A stretch of 60,501 nt of DNA. Origin: Petralouisia muris. GTDB lineage: Bacteria; Bacillota; Clostridia; Lachnospirales; Lachnospiraceae. Both the position numbers and the translations under genes were made by a program. The number at the start of each line of letters is the position of its first letter. Position 1 is the stretch's first letter. Under the pieces are notes generated by a model, which saw nothing but the letters and a program-made list of their open reading frames with translations, was not told the DNA's origin and made no database searches. Location of the stretch: assembly GCF_004793545.1 (NCBI RefSeq), contig NZ_SRYA01000029.1:1-60501 (forward strand), in the 5' to 3' direction. Shown piece after piece: positions 19,189-28,017 of this stretch.

Positions 19189-20256
19189 TTACTGGAACAG
19201 CTTAAATTCATACCCCTGGGCTCTGGCCTGGTCGATAAAGTCGCCTAATATCTGCGTGTTGGTTTCTGATTCTGCGTGGAGCAGATAAATAGCCCCCGGG
19301 TGCAGGCAGTCGATAGTTTTCTGCAGGCTCTCTGCCGGATCCGGCTGATTTTCCACATCATAGTCCAGATATGCAAAGCTCCAGAATACGCTCTTGTAAT
19401 TCAGGTTGTTCAAAAGAGCCACAGACTGTTCGCTGAACTTTCCGGCGGGATAGCGGAAGAGATGCATCTCATAGCCGAACTGTTCCTTGATGTAGTTATG
19501 AAGACCGGTTACTTCGTTGGTCTGTTCCTCGATGGTCTGGGAGGACAGCCCTGCGGCGGGATGGGTTACGCTGTGGTTGCCCACCTCATGTCCTTCGTCA
19601 ATCATACGCTGTACCAAATCTGGATTCTGTTCCGCAAAAGGCTTGGTCACAAAGAAAACAGCATGTACATTTTTTTCTTTCAAAGTGTCTAAAATCCGCG
19701 GCGAGCAGCCGTATTCGTAGCCCTCGTCAATGGTCAGGTAAATCACCTTTTTCTCCGGCTCATCCTTAATGAAATAAGCGTTGTACTTTCCGTACTTTTC
19801 CTGATACTGCAGACAGCCGGCAGGCCGGTTCCACTGATCCTTATCTCCGCCCTGTCCCCAGTCCAATCCAGTGGTGTCTAAGCCATTTAAGTCAATTTGC
19901 TGGTTTTGGAGTGCAATGCCGTGTTCGGTGGGCCGTGTGTCAAATCCATCCGGATTATCCAGATCTGCCAGTGTGAATGTTTTTTCTTCTTCTTCCTCAG
20001 CGGCTTTGGCAGCAGCTTCTTCGGCTTCTTTGGCTTCCTGTTCCGCCTTCTTCTTTGCCTCCTCCGCCAGTTCCTGCTGCTTTAATTCTTCTTCCTTCTG
20101 GGCTTTGCGCTCTGCAGACTTCTTTACGGCTGTGGAAATTCCAATGCCGGCAGTCAGCACAATAGCAAAAGCAACGAGCCCCACAAGGATGCGGGCTCTG
20201 TAGACCTGCCGCTTCCGTCTTCTTCGTCTTCTTCGTCTTCTTTCCCTTTCGTCCAT
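19189..20256 (-). CDS. pdaA: PdaA-like polysaccharide deacetylase (delta-lactam synthesis)
   Basis: Probable N-acetylmuramic acid deacetylase needed for cortex muramic-delta-lactam. The C-terminal 220 residues are a NodB-type domain with the PdaA-style first motif TIDEGYEYG (instead of the usual TFDDGP), the zinc motif HSVTH and the arginine motif RYPAGKFSE. The N-terminus is unusual: ten Arg in the first 15 residues, one membrane helix (ILVGLVAFAIVLTAGIGI), then about 60 residues of Lys/Glu/Ala-rich predicted coiled coil before the catalytic part. It would sit in the membrane with the enzyme outside. The sporulation role is inferred from the family. Confidence 0.85.
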   Translation of the reverse strand: MDERERRRRRRRRRKRQVYRARILVGLVAFAIVLTAGIGISTAVKKSAERKAQKEEELKQQELAEEAKKKAEQEAKEAEEAAAKAAEEEEEKTFTLADLDNPDGFDTRPTEHGIALQNQQIDLNGLDTTGLDWGQGGDKDQWNRPAGCLQYQEKYGKYNAYFIKDEPEKKVIYLTIDEGYEYGCSPRILDTLKEKNVHAVFFVTKPFAEQNPDLVQRMIDEGHEVGNHSVTHPAAGLSSQTIEEQTNEVTGLHNYIKEQFGYEMHLFRYPAGKFSEQSVALLNNLNYKSVFWSFAYLDYDVENQPDPAESLQKTIDCLHPGAIYLLHAESETNTQILGDFIDQARAQGYEFKLFQ

Positions 20257-20364
20257 AATTCTGTTTCACCCTTCATTGTTATAAATTTCTGGCCTTATTG
20301 TAAAAGCCGCCAATACCATTGTATCCAATAAAAGGAAAAAAAACAATTGCATATTTCTTAAATT

Positions 20365-21069
20365 TTACAGAAGATCTTCGTCAACCATCCGGTAGCCCAC
20401 TCCAACTTCGGTAAAAATATAAACAGGCTGTGCCGGGTTCTTTTCCAGCTTGCGCCGGATATTTGCCATATTTACTCGCAGAATTTTGTTGTCGGATTCG
20501 GCGTAAGGTCCCCAGACATTGTTCATAACAGCGGAATAGGTCATTACTTTTCCTGAATTCTGAGCCAGAAATGCAACAATTTTATATTCAATGGGAGTTA
20601 AATGGACGGCCTGCCCCTCTACAGTGATACTGCGTTTGAAAAAGTCAATTTCAAGGCCTTTTGCCCGGAAGGGAAGCAGAGGGAGTCCGTTGCTGTTTAT
20701 CTTGTTGCTATGGCGCAGAGAAGTGCGGATTCTGGCCATAAGCTCAGAGGTTCCAAAGGGTTTTGTCAGGTAATCGTCCGCCCCGGAATCCAGGGCCTGA
20801 ACCTTATCATCTTCCAGGGTGCGGGCCGAAATCACAATAATCGGGTTTCCTGACCAAGACCTGATGTTTTGGATTACTTCTATGCCGTCCATATCAGGCA
20901 GTCCCAAATCCAGCAGGATGATGTCAGGGCAGAGAGAAGAAGCCAGAGAAAGAGCTTCTTCTCCGGTAGAAGCGCAGCTGACCTGGTAGTCATGGGAGGT
21001 CAGAATTTTGGAAATAAAATCACAAATACTTTTTTCATCTTCTACAACAAGTACAGTAAATTTATGCAT
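20365..21069 (-). CDS. OmpR-family response regulator, KdpE-like
   Basis: A 234-residue receiver plus winged-helix protein. Phosphoacceptor Asp lies in ILLDLGLPDMDG, switch Thr/Ser in IIVISART and conserved Lys in YLTKPFGTSEL. The C-terminal DNA-binding part (LTPIEYKIVAFLAQ to VGVGYRMVDE) is KdpE-like. I set the start at the MHKFTVLVV methionine, which overlaps the kinase stop by 8 bases; a much longer upstream extension has no domain. It forms an operon with the kinase; no kdpFABC potassium pump genes are in the window. Confidence 0.9.
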   Translation of the reverse strand: MHKFTVLVVEDEKSICDFISKILTSHDYQVSCASTGEEALSLASSLCPDIILLDLGLPDMDGIEVIQNIRSWSGNPIIVISARTLEDDKVQALDSGADDYLTKPFGTSELMARIRTSLRHSNKINSNGLPLLPFRAKGLEIDFFKRSITVEGQAVHLTPIEYKIVAFLAQNSGKVMTYSAVMNNVWGPYAESDNKILRVNMANIRRKLEKNPAQPVYIFTEVGVGYRMVDEDLL

Positions 21070-22141
21070 ATGCTTCCTCCTTTGGTAATGTAAATATAAA
21101 TTCTGCTCCTTCCAGATGATTTTGGGCAGTGATGCTGCCGTGGTGAGCGCTGATGATAGTTTTGCAGATAGACAGTCCGATGCCCATGCCCTTGCGGGTG
21201 TCGGAAGGAGAACCGTCAGACCAGGTACCGTTAAAAATATCTTCCAGGCGGCCTTCCTGGAGTCCGATTCCATAATCGATTACGCGGAAACGAACAAAAT
21301 CCGGCTCGTTTTCCACAACAAGGCGGACCGGCCGGGCGCTTTTGGAATGGGTGACAGCATTTTCCAGAAGATTCATTAAAACCTGTTCAATCAACATGGC
21401 GTCCATTGGGACCATCAGGACTTCCGAAGGAGCGGATACCTGAATGCTGGCGTCGGGAAACCGCTTTTGCAGCCGGTTGATGGATTCAGATACCACCTCT
21501 TCCACGAATTCCGGGCTGGTTTTCAGGCTGGATGTCTCTGTCTGGATTCTGGTGACAGACAGAAGGTTTTCCACCATATTAAGCAGCCATTCCGCATCGT
21601 CATGGATGTTGTGGAGCAGCTTCTGGCATTCCTGTGCATTGGGGCAGAATTCTTCAGCTTCCATGGAAGAGACAGAACCAAGGATGCTGGTTAAAGGAGT
21701 GCGCAGGTCGTGGGAGACTGCACGGAGCAGGTTGGCGCGCATTTTTTCTTTTTCAGCCTCCATCAATTGTTTTTCATGGAATGCAAGAATTTCTGTCTGC
21801 TGCTTCAGATTGGATGTGGTAGCGCTGGTAATGGAAGAAAGCGTCAGCATGCATATAAAAGTAAAAGGATAGCTGTGAATGGAAAAATCCAATCTGAAAT
21901 ATGGATAAGTAAAGAAACAATTGATTAAAATAATACTGAGGAAAGAAGCCAGAATGCCGTAAAAGTAGCCGGTAGTATACCGTGCAACTGTTATGATGCC
22001 AATCACGTAAAACAGGGCAATATTGGCCGGACTTTGCGAAATGAAATAAAACAGAAAAAATGTCAGGCCGGTGGTTACGACAAGCAGCCCAATTGTGACA
22101 GGTAAATCGTGGAACAGTTGTCTTTTAAAATTTGTTTTCAT
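21062..22141 (-). CDS. Membrane sensor histidine kinase, short KdpD-like
   Basis: A 359-residue kinase starting at MKTNFKRQLF behind GAGGTG. Four hydrophobic segments in the first 120 residues resemble the DUF4118 membrane domain of KdpD. Then come the phosphoacceptor His (RAVSHDLRTPLTSILG) and the ATPase domain with N box (LLENAVTHS) and G boxes (DYGIGLQEG, GMGIGLSICK). The large cytosolic KdpD and Usp domains that precede DUF4118 in full KdpD are missing. The sensed signal is unknown. Confidence 0.88.
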   Translation of the reverse strand: MKTNFKRQLFHDLPVTIGLLVVTTGLTFFLFYFISQSPANIALFYVIGIITVARYTTGYFYGILASFLSIILINCFFTYPYFRLDFSIHSYPFTFICMLTLSSITSATTSNLKQQTEILAFHEKQLMEAEKEKMRANLLRAVSHDLRTPLTSILGSVSSMEAEEFCPNAQECQKLLHNIHDDAEWLLNMVENLLSVTRIQTETSSLKTSPEFVEEVVSESINRLQKRFPDASIQVSAPSEVLMVPMDAMLIEQVLMNLLENAVTHSKSARPVRLVVENEPDFVRFRVIDYGIGLQEGRLEDIFNGTWSDGSPSDTRKGMGIGLSICKTIISAHHGSITAQNHLEGAEFIFTLPKEEAYA

Positions 22142-22338
22142 CTGTACACCTCGATTAATGATTCTGATTGTAACTATGGTTTTGTTACTAATGTACCATG
22201 AAGAAAGTGAGGATTCAAGAAGGAAAGAAAAATTTAACACTTTTTTAGCAAAAAGTATAACAGTAATCATGAAAAATATGGTAGAATTTAGCTTAGGAAC
22301 TGTTAAGAAATTTATAAATTGAACAGGAGGAAATTACT

Positions 22339-22647
22339 ATGGCAGTGTTGGAGATTACAACAGATAATTTTGAACAGGAGGTATTAAACAGCAAGGTTCC
22401 GGTGCTGGTGGATTTCTGGGCAGTATGGTGCGGGCCTTGTCAGATGCAGGGGCCGGTAATCGAAGAGGCAGCAGAGGCCTTTCCGGAAATCAAGGTGGGC
22501 AAGCTGAATGTGGATGAGCAGGGGGAACTGTCTCAAAAATACGGCGTTATGAGCATTCCTACGCTGATTGTATTTAAGGACGGGGAGGTTTTCAAAAAGG
22601 CAGTGGGATTTCATTCACTTGAAGAAATCAAAAAGCTTTTGCCTTGA
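22339..22647 (+). CDS. trxA: Thioredoxin
   Basis: A 102-residue cytoplasmic thiol-disulfide reductant with the active site WCGPC at residues 29-33 and the cis-Pro loop MSIPTLIVFKDG. The residue after the active-site Cys is Gln then Met (CQMQGP) where most thioredoxins have Lys/Arg then Met/Ala. The start follows AGGAGGAAA. It is a single gene followed by a strong hairpin. Confidence 0.95.
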   Translation: MAVLEITTDNFEQEVLNSKVPVLVDFWAVWCGPCQMQGPVIEEAAEAFPEIKVGKLNVDEQGELSQKYGVMSIPTLIVFKDGEVFKKAVGFHSLEEIKKLLP

Positions 22648-22674
22648 CGAATCGGAAAATAAATTTTATAATAA

Positions 22675-22706
22675 AGAACAGTTACATGTGTAACTGTTCT
22701 TTTTTC
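22675..22706 (+). terminator. Terminator of trxA
   Basis: A perfect 11-bp stem (AGAACAGTTAC with its complement) over a 4-base loop, followed by a run of T bases. Confidence 0.88.
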
Positions 22707-22755
22707 TTTCAGCAACATGAAATATACGGCTGTCGCAAAAATTATCAGAAAACGG

Positions 22756-22802
22756 TTGACAATTCCCAAAAAATATATTAGTATAAAACGAACATAAGTT
22801 CG
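22756..22802 (+). promoter_or_regulatory. recA promoter with LexA (SOS) box
   Basis: TTGACA at 22756-22761 and TAGTAT at 22779-22784 are 17 bases apart. Just after the -10 box lies CGAACATAAGTTCG at 22789-22802, an exact match to the Gram-positive LexA operator CGAACNNNNGTTCG. LexA bound here would block transcription start, so recA should be induced by DNA damage. Confidence 0.9.
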
Positions 22803-22818
22803 CAGAAGGAGAATCAAT

Positions 22819-24006
22819 ATGGCAAAGGAAGATAAGAGAGAAGATAAATTAAAGGCATTGGACGCCGCAATCGCGAAGATTGAGAAGGATTATGGGAAGG
22901 GTTCTATTATGAAGCTGGGCGAATCTGTGGCGAATATGAACGTGGAGGCGGTTCCTACCGGATGTCTCAGCCTGGATCTGGCGCTGGGAGTAGGCGGCGT
23001 ACCCAAGGGAAGGATTGTTGAGGTGTATGGGCCGGAATCCAGCGGTAAGACAACCGTAGCGCTGCATATGGTGGCGCAGGTACAGAAGAATGGAGGAATC
23101 GCTGGGTTTATTGACGCAGAACATGCCTTAGATCCGGTATATGCAGGGAAGATTGGAGTGGATATTGATAATCTCTATATTTCTCAGCCGGACAATGGAG
23201 AACAGGCTCTGGAGATTACAGAGACAATGGTGCGTTCCGGAGCGGTAGATATTGTAATTGTAGACTCGGTTGCGGCGCTGGTGCCCAAGGCGGAGATTGA
23301 CGGCGATATGGGAGATTCCCATGTGGGTCTGCAGGCCAGACTCATGTCCCAGGCCCTGCGGAAATTGACGGCTGTGATCAGTAAGTCCAATTGCATCGTG
23401 ATATTTATCAACCAGCTCAGAGAGAAGGTGGGAGTGATGTTCGGCAGTCCGGAGACCACGACAGGAGGGCGCGCCCTGAAGTTTTATTCTTCTGTCCGGC
23501 TGGATGTAAGGAAGATAGAATCCCTGAAGCAGGCAGGGGAGTTTATTGGGAACCGCACCAGAATTAAGGTGGTGAAGAACAAGGTGGCGCCGCCGTTCAA
23601 AGAAGCGGAATTTGATATCATGTTCGGCCAGGGAATTTCCAGGGAAGGAGATATTCTGGATCTTGCCGTGAATTTTTCCATCATTCAGAAGTCCGGCGCT
23701 TGGTTTGCGTATAATGGGGCAAAGATTGGCCAGGGCAGGGAGAATGCCAAGCAGTATTTGAGAGAGCATGAGGAGATCTGCCTGGAAGTTGAGAAGAAGG
23801 TTCGGGATCAGGCTTTGTCTCTGGGAACGGAAGACAAAGAGGAAGATTCTGAGAAATCTACAGGCAAAGCCGAGAAGCCGTCGGCAAAGGAACAGAAGGC
23901 AGGAAAGACAGAGAAAGCCGAGAAGCCGGAAGAGAAAGCAGGCAGGGCCGAGAAACCGGAGGAGAAAGCAGGAAAGCCGGAGGAGAAGCCGAATCCAGAG
24001 CAGTAA
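22819..24006 (+). CDS. recA: Recombinase RecA
   Basis: Strand-exchange protein of homologous recombination and SOS co-protease. The core of about 345 residues has Walker [10 protein letters not shown] near residue 71 and Walker [13 protein letters not shown] near 145, with the DNA-binding loop region [13 protein letters not shown]. The last 45-50 residues are an unusual low-complexity tail of repeated KPEEKAG-like units (Lys, Glu, Ala, Pro, Gly). RecA tails are usually acidic and variable, but here they are repeated and charge-balanced. The start follows AGAAGGAG. SOS control by the box just upstream. Confidence 0.98.
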   Translation: MAKEDKREDKLKALDAAIAKIEKDYGKGSIMKLGESVANMNVEAVPTGCLSLDLALGVGGVPKGRIVEVYGPESSGKTTVALHMVAQVQKNGGIAGFIDAEHALDPVYAGKIGVDIDNLYISQPDNGEQALEITETMVRSGAVDIVIVDSVAALVPKAEIDGDMGDSHVGLQARLMSQALRKLTAVISKSNCIVIFINQLREKVGVMFGSPETTTGGRALKFYSSVRLDVRKIESLKQAGEFIGNRTRIKVVKNKVAPPFKEAEFDIMFGQGISREGDILDLAVNFSIIQKSGAWFAYNGAKIGQGRENAKQYLREHEEICLEVEKKVRDQALSLGTEDKEEDSEKSTGKAEKPSAKEQKAGKTEKAEKPEEKAGRAEKPEEKAGKPEEKPNPEQ

Positions 24007-24039
24007 GCCGGGAAAAGGGCAGAAGGAGCCGGGATGGAG

Positions 24040-24241
24040 AAGTTATTCTCCGGCGGTTATACGGAGCGTCAGAGAAATCTGCCGCTCCGTATAACAGGAT
24101 GCATACAGCCGCATAAGGAAATATGCCGCTTCGCGGCTGCGGCTGGCGCAATACTCGCGGCAGACTTCATCGGCCGTGAGTATAAATATCAGAGTCTTTA
24201 CTTGCGTAATTTCATCCATATTTAACCGCCGGAGTAAGTTA
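24040..24241. repeat. Palindromic MITE-like element between recA and recX
   Basis: The terminal inverted repeats CTCCGGCGGTTA (24048-24059) and TAACCGCCGGAG (24223-24234) match perfectly over 12 bases. AAGTTA occurs directly outside on both sides (24040-24045 and 24236-24241), as a target-site duplication would. Inside are three hairpins: a perfect 12-bp stem at 24056-24095, CAGCCGCA/TGCGGCTG with an inner GCCGC-GCGGC, and an 11-bp ATACTCGCGGC stem with one G-T pair. A minus-strand open frame of 58 codons (24043-24219) nearly fills it, but nothing shows it is expressed. Most likely a non-autonomous element; a structured RNA is the alternative. Confidence 0.6.
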
Positions 24242-24296
24242 AGAAGGAACTGTCCGGGCTTTTACAGGAAGAACAGAGTAACAGGAGAGAAACAGG

Positions 24297-24902
24297 ATGC
24301 AGATTGTGCAGATGATTGGCCTGGATAAGAAGCGTACACGGGTGATTTTGGAGGACGGAAGAAGCTTTGTTCTGTATCGGGGCGAAGTGAGAAGATATTC
24401 TCTGGAAGAACAGCAGGAACTCACCGAAGAGCAGTATGAGGAAATCCGCAGTGAGGTTTTAATAAAGAGGGCCAGAAGAAGAACGATGCATTTGTTGGAG
24501 AAGATGGATCGGACAGAGGCGCAGCTTAGAGAAAAGCTTCGCCAGGGCTTTTATCCGGAAGACGTCATCGAAGACGCAGTTGCCTATGTGAAGGGGTATC
24601 ATTATCTGGATGACGGCCGTTATGCAAGAAATTATGTCCGGAATCAGAAGGAGAAGAAGAGCCGCAGGAAGCTGCAGTCAGAACTGATGGGAAAAGGAAT
24701 CGGAAAGGAGCTGGCAGAGCAGGCGCTGGAGGAAGAATATCAGCAGGTAAATGAACAGGAATTGATTTTGAAGTGGGTGGAAAAGAAACATTATTCCAGT
24801 GAAACGGCAGATTTGAAGGAAAAACAGAAGATGTATCAGTTTTTAATGCGGAAAGGTTTTCATTCAGATGATATTTTGCATGTATTAGACCACTTGACAT
24901 AA
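24297..24902 (+). CDS. recX: Regulatory protein RecX
   Basis: A 201-residue modulator of RecA filaments. It shows the three-helix RecX repeats, for example KMDRTEAQLREKLRQ-GFYPEDVIEDAV and YLDDGRYARNYVRNQ-KKSRRKLQSEL, and ends with KMYQFLMRKGFHSDDILHVL. The start has AGGAGAG upstream. It lies downstream of recA but is separated from it by the palindromic element, which may affect whether the two are co-transcribed. Confidence 0.92.
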   Translation: MQIVQMIGLDKKRTRVILEDGRSFVLYRGEVRRYSLEEQQELTEEQYEEIRSEVLIKRARRRTMHLLEKMDRTEAQLREKLRQGFYPEDVIEDAVAYVKGYHYLDDGRYARNYVRNQKEKKSRRKLQSELMGKGIGKELAEQALEEEYQQVNEQELILKWVEKKHYSSETADLKEKQKMYQFLMRKGFHSDDILHVLDHLT

Positions 24903-24922
24903 TGAGGAAAAAAGTATAAAAT
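24894..24922 (+). promoter_or_regulatory. Promoter of rny
   Basis: A consensus TTGACA at 24894-24899 and TAAAAT at 24917-24922 are 17 bases apart. The -35 box overlaps the last codons of recX, and the leader to the rny start is about 120 bases. Confidence 0.65.
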
Positions 24923-25041
24923 CAATATGTTGTAATTCATGTCCATAGATTGCAGACCAACACTGTAATTTATTGTATATGACATATTAGAGATGAAAGT
25001 TTGCTATATGTACAATGAAAATTTAATAAGGAGGTGCACCT

Positions 25042-26589
25042 GTGTCGCAAATTTTAATCGCTGTAGTAGTCACGTTAATTCTTGCAGTGCCTGTTACTTA
25101 CTTTTCGACCCTTGAATACCGCAAGCGTGTGGTAGAATCCAAGATTGGAAGTGCAGAAGAGAAGGCAAGAGAAATTATAGATGAAGCTGTCAAGACTGCG
25201 GAGACCAAGAAGCGTGAATCTTTGCTGGAGATTAAGGAAGAGTCTATACGGACTAAGAATGATCTTGATAAAGAAATCAAGGAACGCAGAAATGAGATTC
25301 AGCGCAATGAGCGGCGGATTATCCAGAAGGAAGAAAATCTGGACAGGAAGCTGGAAGCAATTGAAAAAAAGGAATCCGGATTTGCAGCGAAAGAAGAAGA
25401 AATTAACAGACGGAAAGCAGAAGTTTCAAGACTACACGAAGAACGCGTACAGGAACTGGAGAGAATCTCTGGATTAACCTCTGAACAGGCAAAAGATTAT
25501 CTTTTAAAAATGGTTGAAGATGATGTGAAGCTTGATACTGCAAAATTAATCAAGGAAATGGAAATCAAAGCAAAAGAAGAAGCTGGGAAGAAGGCAAGAG
25601 AGTATGTTGTAACTGCCATTCAGAAGTGTGCCGCTGATCATGTGGCAGAGACTACAATATCTGTAGTACAGCTTCCCAATGACGAAATGAAAGGACGGAT
25701 TATCGGTCGGGAAGGAAGAAATATCCGAACGCTGGAGACAATGACAGGGGTGGATTTGATTATCGACGATACGCCGGAAGCAGTTATTCTTTCCGGATTT
25801 GATCCGGTTCGGCGGGAGGTTGCCCGTATTGCTTTGGAGAAACTGATTGTGGATGGACGAATCCATCCGGCAAGAATTGAAGAGATGGTTGAGAAAGCCC
25901 AAAAAGAAGTGGAAACCATGATTCGGGAAGAAGGCGAGGCAGCTACGTTAGAAGTCGGAGTACATGGAATTCACCCGGAGCTTGTGCGTTTGCTTGGTAA
26001 GATGAAGTTCCGTACAAGTTATGGGCAGAATGCTCTGAAACATTCGATTGAAGTAGCACAGCTTTCCGGCTTACTGGCAGCGGAGCTTGGCGTGGATGTA
26101 AGAGTGGCAAAGCGGGCCGGTCTGCTCCATGATATTGGGAAATCTGTTGACCATGAAATGGAAGGCTCACATATTCAGATTGGCGTGGACTTGTGCAGAA
26201 AATACAAAGAGAGTCCAACCATAGTTAATGCAGTGGAAGCACATCACGGAGATGTGGAAGCAGAATCTTTGATTGCGTGTCTGGTACAGGCCGCTGATGC
26301 AATTTCAGCAGCAAGACCGGGAGCAAGAAGAGAAACATTGGAAACATATTCAAACAGATTGAAACAGTTAGAAGATATTGCTAATGGTTTTAAAGGTGTT
26401 GATAAGTCTTTTGCTATTCAGGCAGGTAGAGAGATTCGGATTATGGTAGTTCCTGATCAGATTAGTGATGCTGATATGGTATTGTTGGCACGCGATATTT
26501 CCAAACAGATTGAAAATGAGCTGGAATATCCGGGACAGATTAAAGTGAATGTAATTCGTGAGTCTCGTGTGACAGATTACGCAAAGTAA
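25042..26589 (+). CDS. rny: Ribonuclease Y
   Basis: Membrane-tethered endoribonuclease that starts mRNA decay in Firmicutes. It has 515 residues: an N-terminal membrane helix ([18 protein letters not shown]), a long coiled coil to about residue 200, a KH RNA-binding domain ([15 protein letters not shown] near 217) and an HD domain ([17 protein letters not shown] near 362). The start is GTG behind an optimal AAGGAGGTG. Confidence 0.97.
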   Translation: MSQILIAVVVTLILAVPVTYFSTLEYRKRVVESKIGSAEEKAREIIDEAVKTAETKKRESLLEIKEESIRTKNDLDKEIKERRNEIQRNERRIIQKEENLDRKLEAIEKKESGFAAKEEEINRRKAEVSRLHEERVQELERISGLTSEQAKDYLLKMVEDDVKLDTAKLIKEMEIKAKEEAGKKAREYVVTAIQKCAADHVAETTISVVQLPNDEMKGRIIGREGRNIRTLETMTGVDLIIDDTPEAVILSGFDPVRREVARIALEKLIVDGRIHPARIEEMVEKAQKEVETMIREEGEAATLEVGVHGIHPELVRLLGKMKFRTSYGQNALKHSIEVAQLSGLLAAELGVDVRVAKRAGLLHDIGKSVDHEMEGSHIQIGVDLCRKYKESPTIVNAVEAHHGDVEAESLIACLVQAADAISAARPGARRETLETYSNRLKQLEDIANGFKGVDKSFAIQAGREIRIMVVPDQISDADMVLLARDISKQIENELEYPGQIKVNVIRESRVTDYAK

Positions 26590-26656
26590 GGGCTGCACAA
26601 TTTTGGAAAGTGGACAATCTTTGAATCGCAGTTTGTTCAGTATGCCAGAATCATCA

Positions 26657-26685
26657 GACCGTCAACGTTATGTTGACGGTCTTTG
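26657..26685 (+). terminator. Terminator of rny
   Basis: A perfect 10-bp stem (GACCGTCAAC with its complement) over a 5-base loop, followed by TTTG. It ends inside the leader of the NUDIX gene. Confidence 0.75.
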
Positions 26686-26727
26686 AATTGCAGGGGACCA
26701 ATGAGAACGGCTTGGGAGGATATCAAT

Positions 26728-27273
26728 ATGAAACAGCCATTGTTAAAAAGAATTAAAAGAGAATTGGAGCATGAAGGAGCTATTTTGGATATCTATTCGG
26801 ATTATATGGAATTGCCGGATGGCAAAATAGAAAAATGGGATTATGTGGAGCATAGGAAAGGAGCTGCGGCAGTGGTGCCCGTACTGCCGGATGGGAGGAT
26901 TTTGATGGTCCGGCAGTATCGCAATGCTTTAGAGCGGTTCACCTTAGAGATTCCTGCCGGGGCAAGAGATTCCAAAACAGAGCCTACTATGGAGTGTGCG
27001 GCCCGGGAATTGGAAGAAGAAACAGGATATCGGTGCGAAAATCTGGAATTTTTGATTTCGCTGCGTACTACCGTTGCTTTCTGCAATGAGCTGGTAGACG
27101 TTTATGCAGCAAGGGAATTGATTCCGGCACATCAGCATTTGGACGAAGGTGAATTTATTGATTTGGAGCCTCATACATTGGAAGAATTGTGCGCATTGAT
27201 TTACCAGGGCGTGATCCAGGATGCTAAGACAGTGGCGGCTGTTATGGCATATAAAAATAAATACGGTCTGTAA
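26728..27273 (+). CDS. NUDIX hydrolase, ADP-ribose pyrophosphatase type
   Basis: A 181-residue enzyme likely to split ADP-ribose or related nucleotide sugars. The NUDIX box core is CAARELEEETGYR, preceded by LEIPAGARDSKTEP, one residue longer than the usual G-x5-E spacing. Upstream are QYRNALERFTLEIPAG features typical of the ADPRase subfamily. I chose the start at MKQPLLKRIK, which has GGGAGGA at a good distance; an upstream in-frame ATG at 26683 lies in the terminator. Confidence 0.88.
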   Translation: MKQPLLKRIKRELEHEGAILDIYSDYMELPDGKIEKWDYVEHRKGAAAVVPVLPDGRILMVRQYRNALERFTLEIPAGARDSKTEPTMECAARELEEETGYRCENLEFLISLRTTVAFCNELVDVYAARELIPAHQHLDEGEFIDLEPHTLEELCALIYQGVIQDAKTVAAVMAYKNKYGL

Positions 27274-27368
27274 GGGGAGGCGGCTGGCAGATGTGCGGGA
27301 ATACATAAGATTAGATAATTTTTTTTCAGGGACTTGCATATGATTTAAGAAAAAAGAATGAGAAGTCT

Positions 27369-28001
27369 ATGAAAAAAATATTGCGTTTATCCTGGAAACA
27401 GAGGAATAATATTGCAAAAAGCCAGCCCATTTGGATCAAGATCATGAAGATATTTCTTCTGCTGTCATTCACAGCAGGCATTTTTGCGGCAAATCTTATG
27501 GGCAGAGAAGCGGTTTCTAACGCAGGTGTGCTGAATGATTATTTTATTGAGAAATTTCAGTACGCACAGGTGAATGGGGAGAATCTCTTTTTCTATATTG
27601 TAGGAGAGCGGCTGCCCCTGCTGCTGTTATTATTTGTGTTGGTTTTTACATCTTTTGGAATTTTCGGGGGAATTCTTGTATTGGGCTGGCAGGGATTTTC
27701 TGTGGGATTTATGCTGTCCACGGGAATTGCAAAATATGGGATGAAAGGCATTGTGCTGGTTTTGGGCGGTTTGTTTCCCCAGTATATCTTTTATCTTTCT
27801 GTTTATGTGGTTTATTGTTATGTGGCCGCTTTTCTTCGGCAGCGTTCTGCTGGCGGAGGAAAGGAAATCATGGATCGTAAACTGGCATACGGAATGGGAG
27901 GAGTGTCCGTTGCCGTTTTATTTCTGGTATTTGCCACTGGAATCTTTTTGGAAAGTTATGTGAATCCCATGATTTTAAAAAATATATTAAAAATTTTCTG
28001 A
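27369..28001 (+). CDS. spoIIM: Stage II sporulation protein M
   Basis: A 210-residue membrane protein of the engulfment complex SpoIIDMP, with five hydrophobic segments: a first near residue 28, then LPLLLLLFVLVFTSFGIFGG, GFSVGFMLSTGIAKYGMKG, the segment around QYIFYLSVYVVYCYVAAF and a last one near 180. The order and the GWQGFSVGFMLS loop match SpoIIM/DUF95. It stands before xerD, as it often does in Clostridia. Confidence 0.9.
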   Translation: MKKILRLSWKQRNNIAKSQPIWIKIMKIFLLLSFTAGIFAANLMGREAVSNAGVLNDYFIEKFQYAQVNGENLFFYIVGERLPLLLLLFVLVFTSFGIFGGILVLGWQGFSVGFMLSTGIAKYGMKGIVLVLGGLFPQYIFYLSVYVVYCYVAAFLRQRSAGGGKEIMDRKLAYGMGGVSVAVLFLVFATGIFLESYVNPMILKNILKIF

Positions 28002-28017
28002 ATGAGGTAGTAAAGTT

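Noticed and set aside
21070-21273. N-terminal extension of the response regulator (68 residues)
   Set aside because: It overlaps the kinase gene, has no domain, and the MHKFTVLVVEDE start fits the receiver family exactly.
24034-24225. A 63-codon plus-strand frame in the recA-recX gap
   Set aside because: Runs through the palindromic element, and the opposite strand is open as well; open frames on both strands follow from the inverted repeats.
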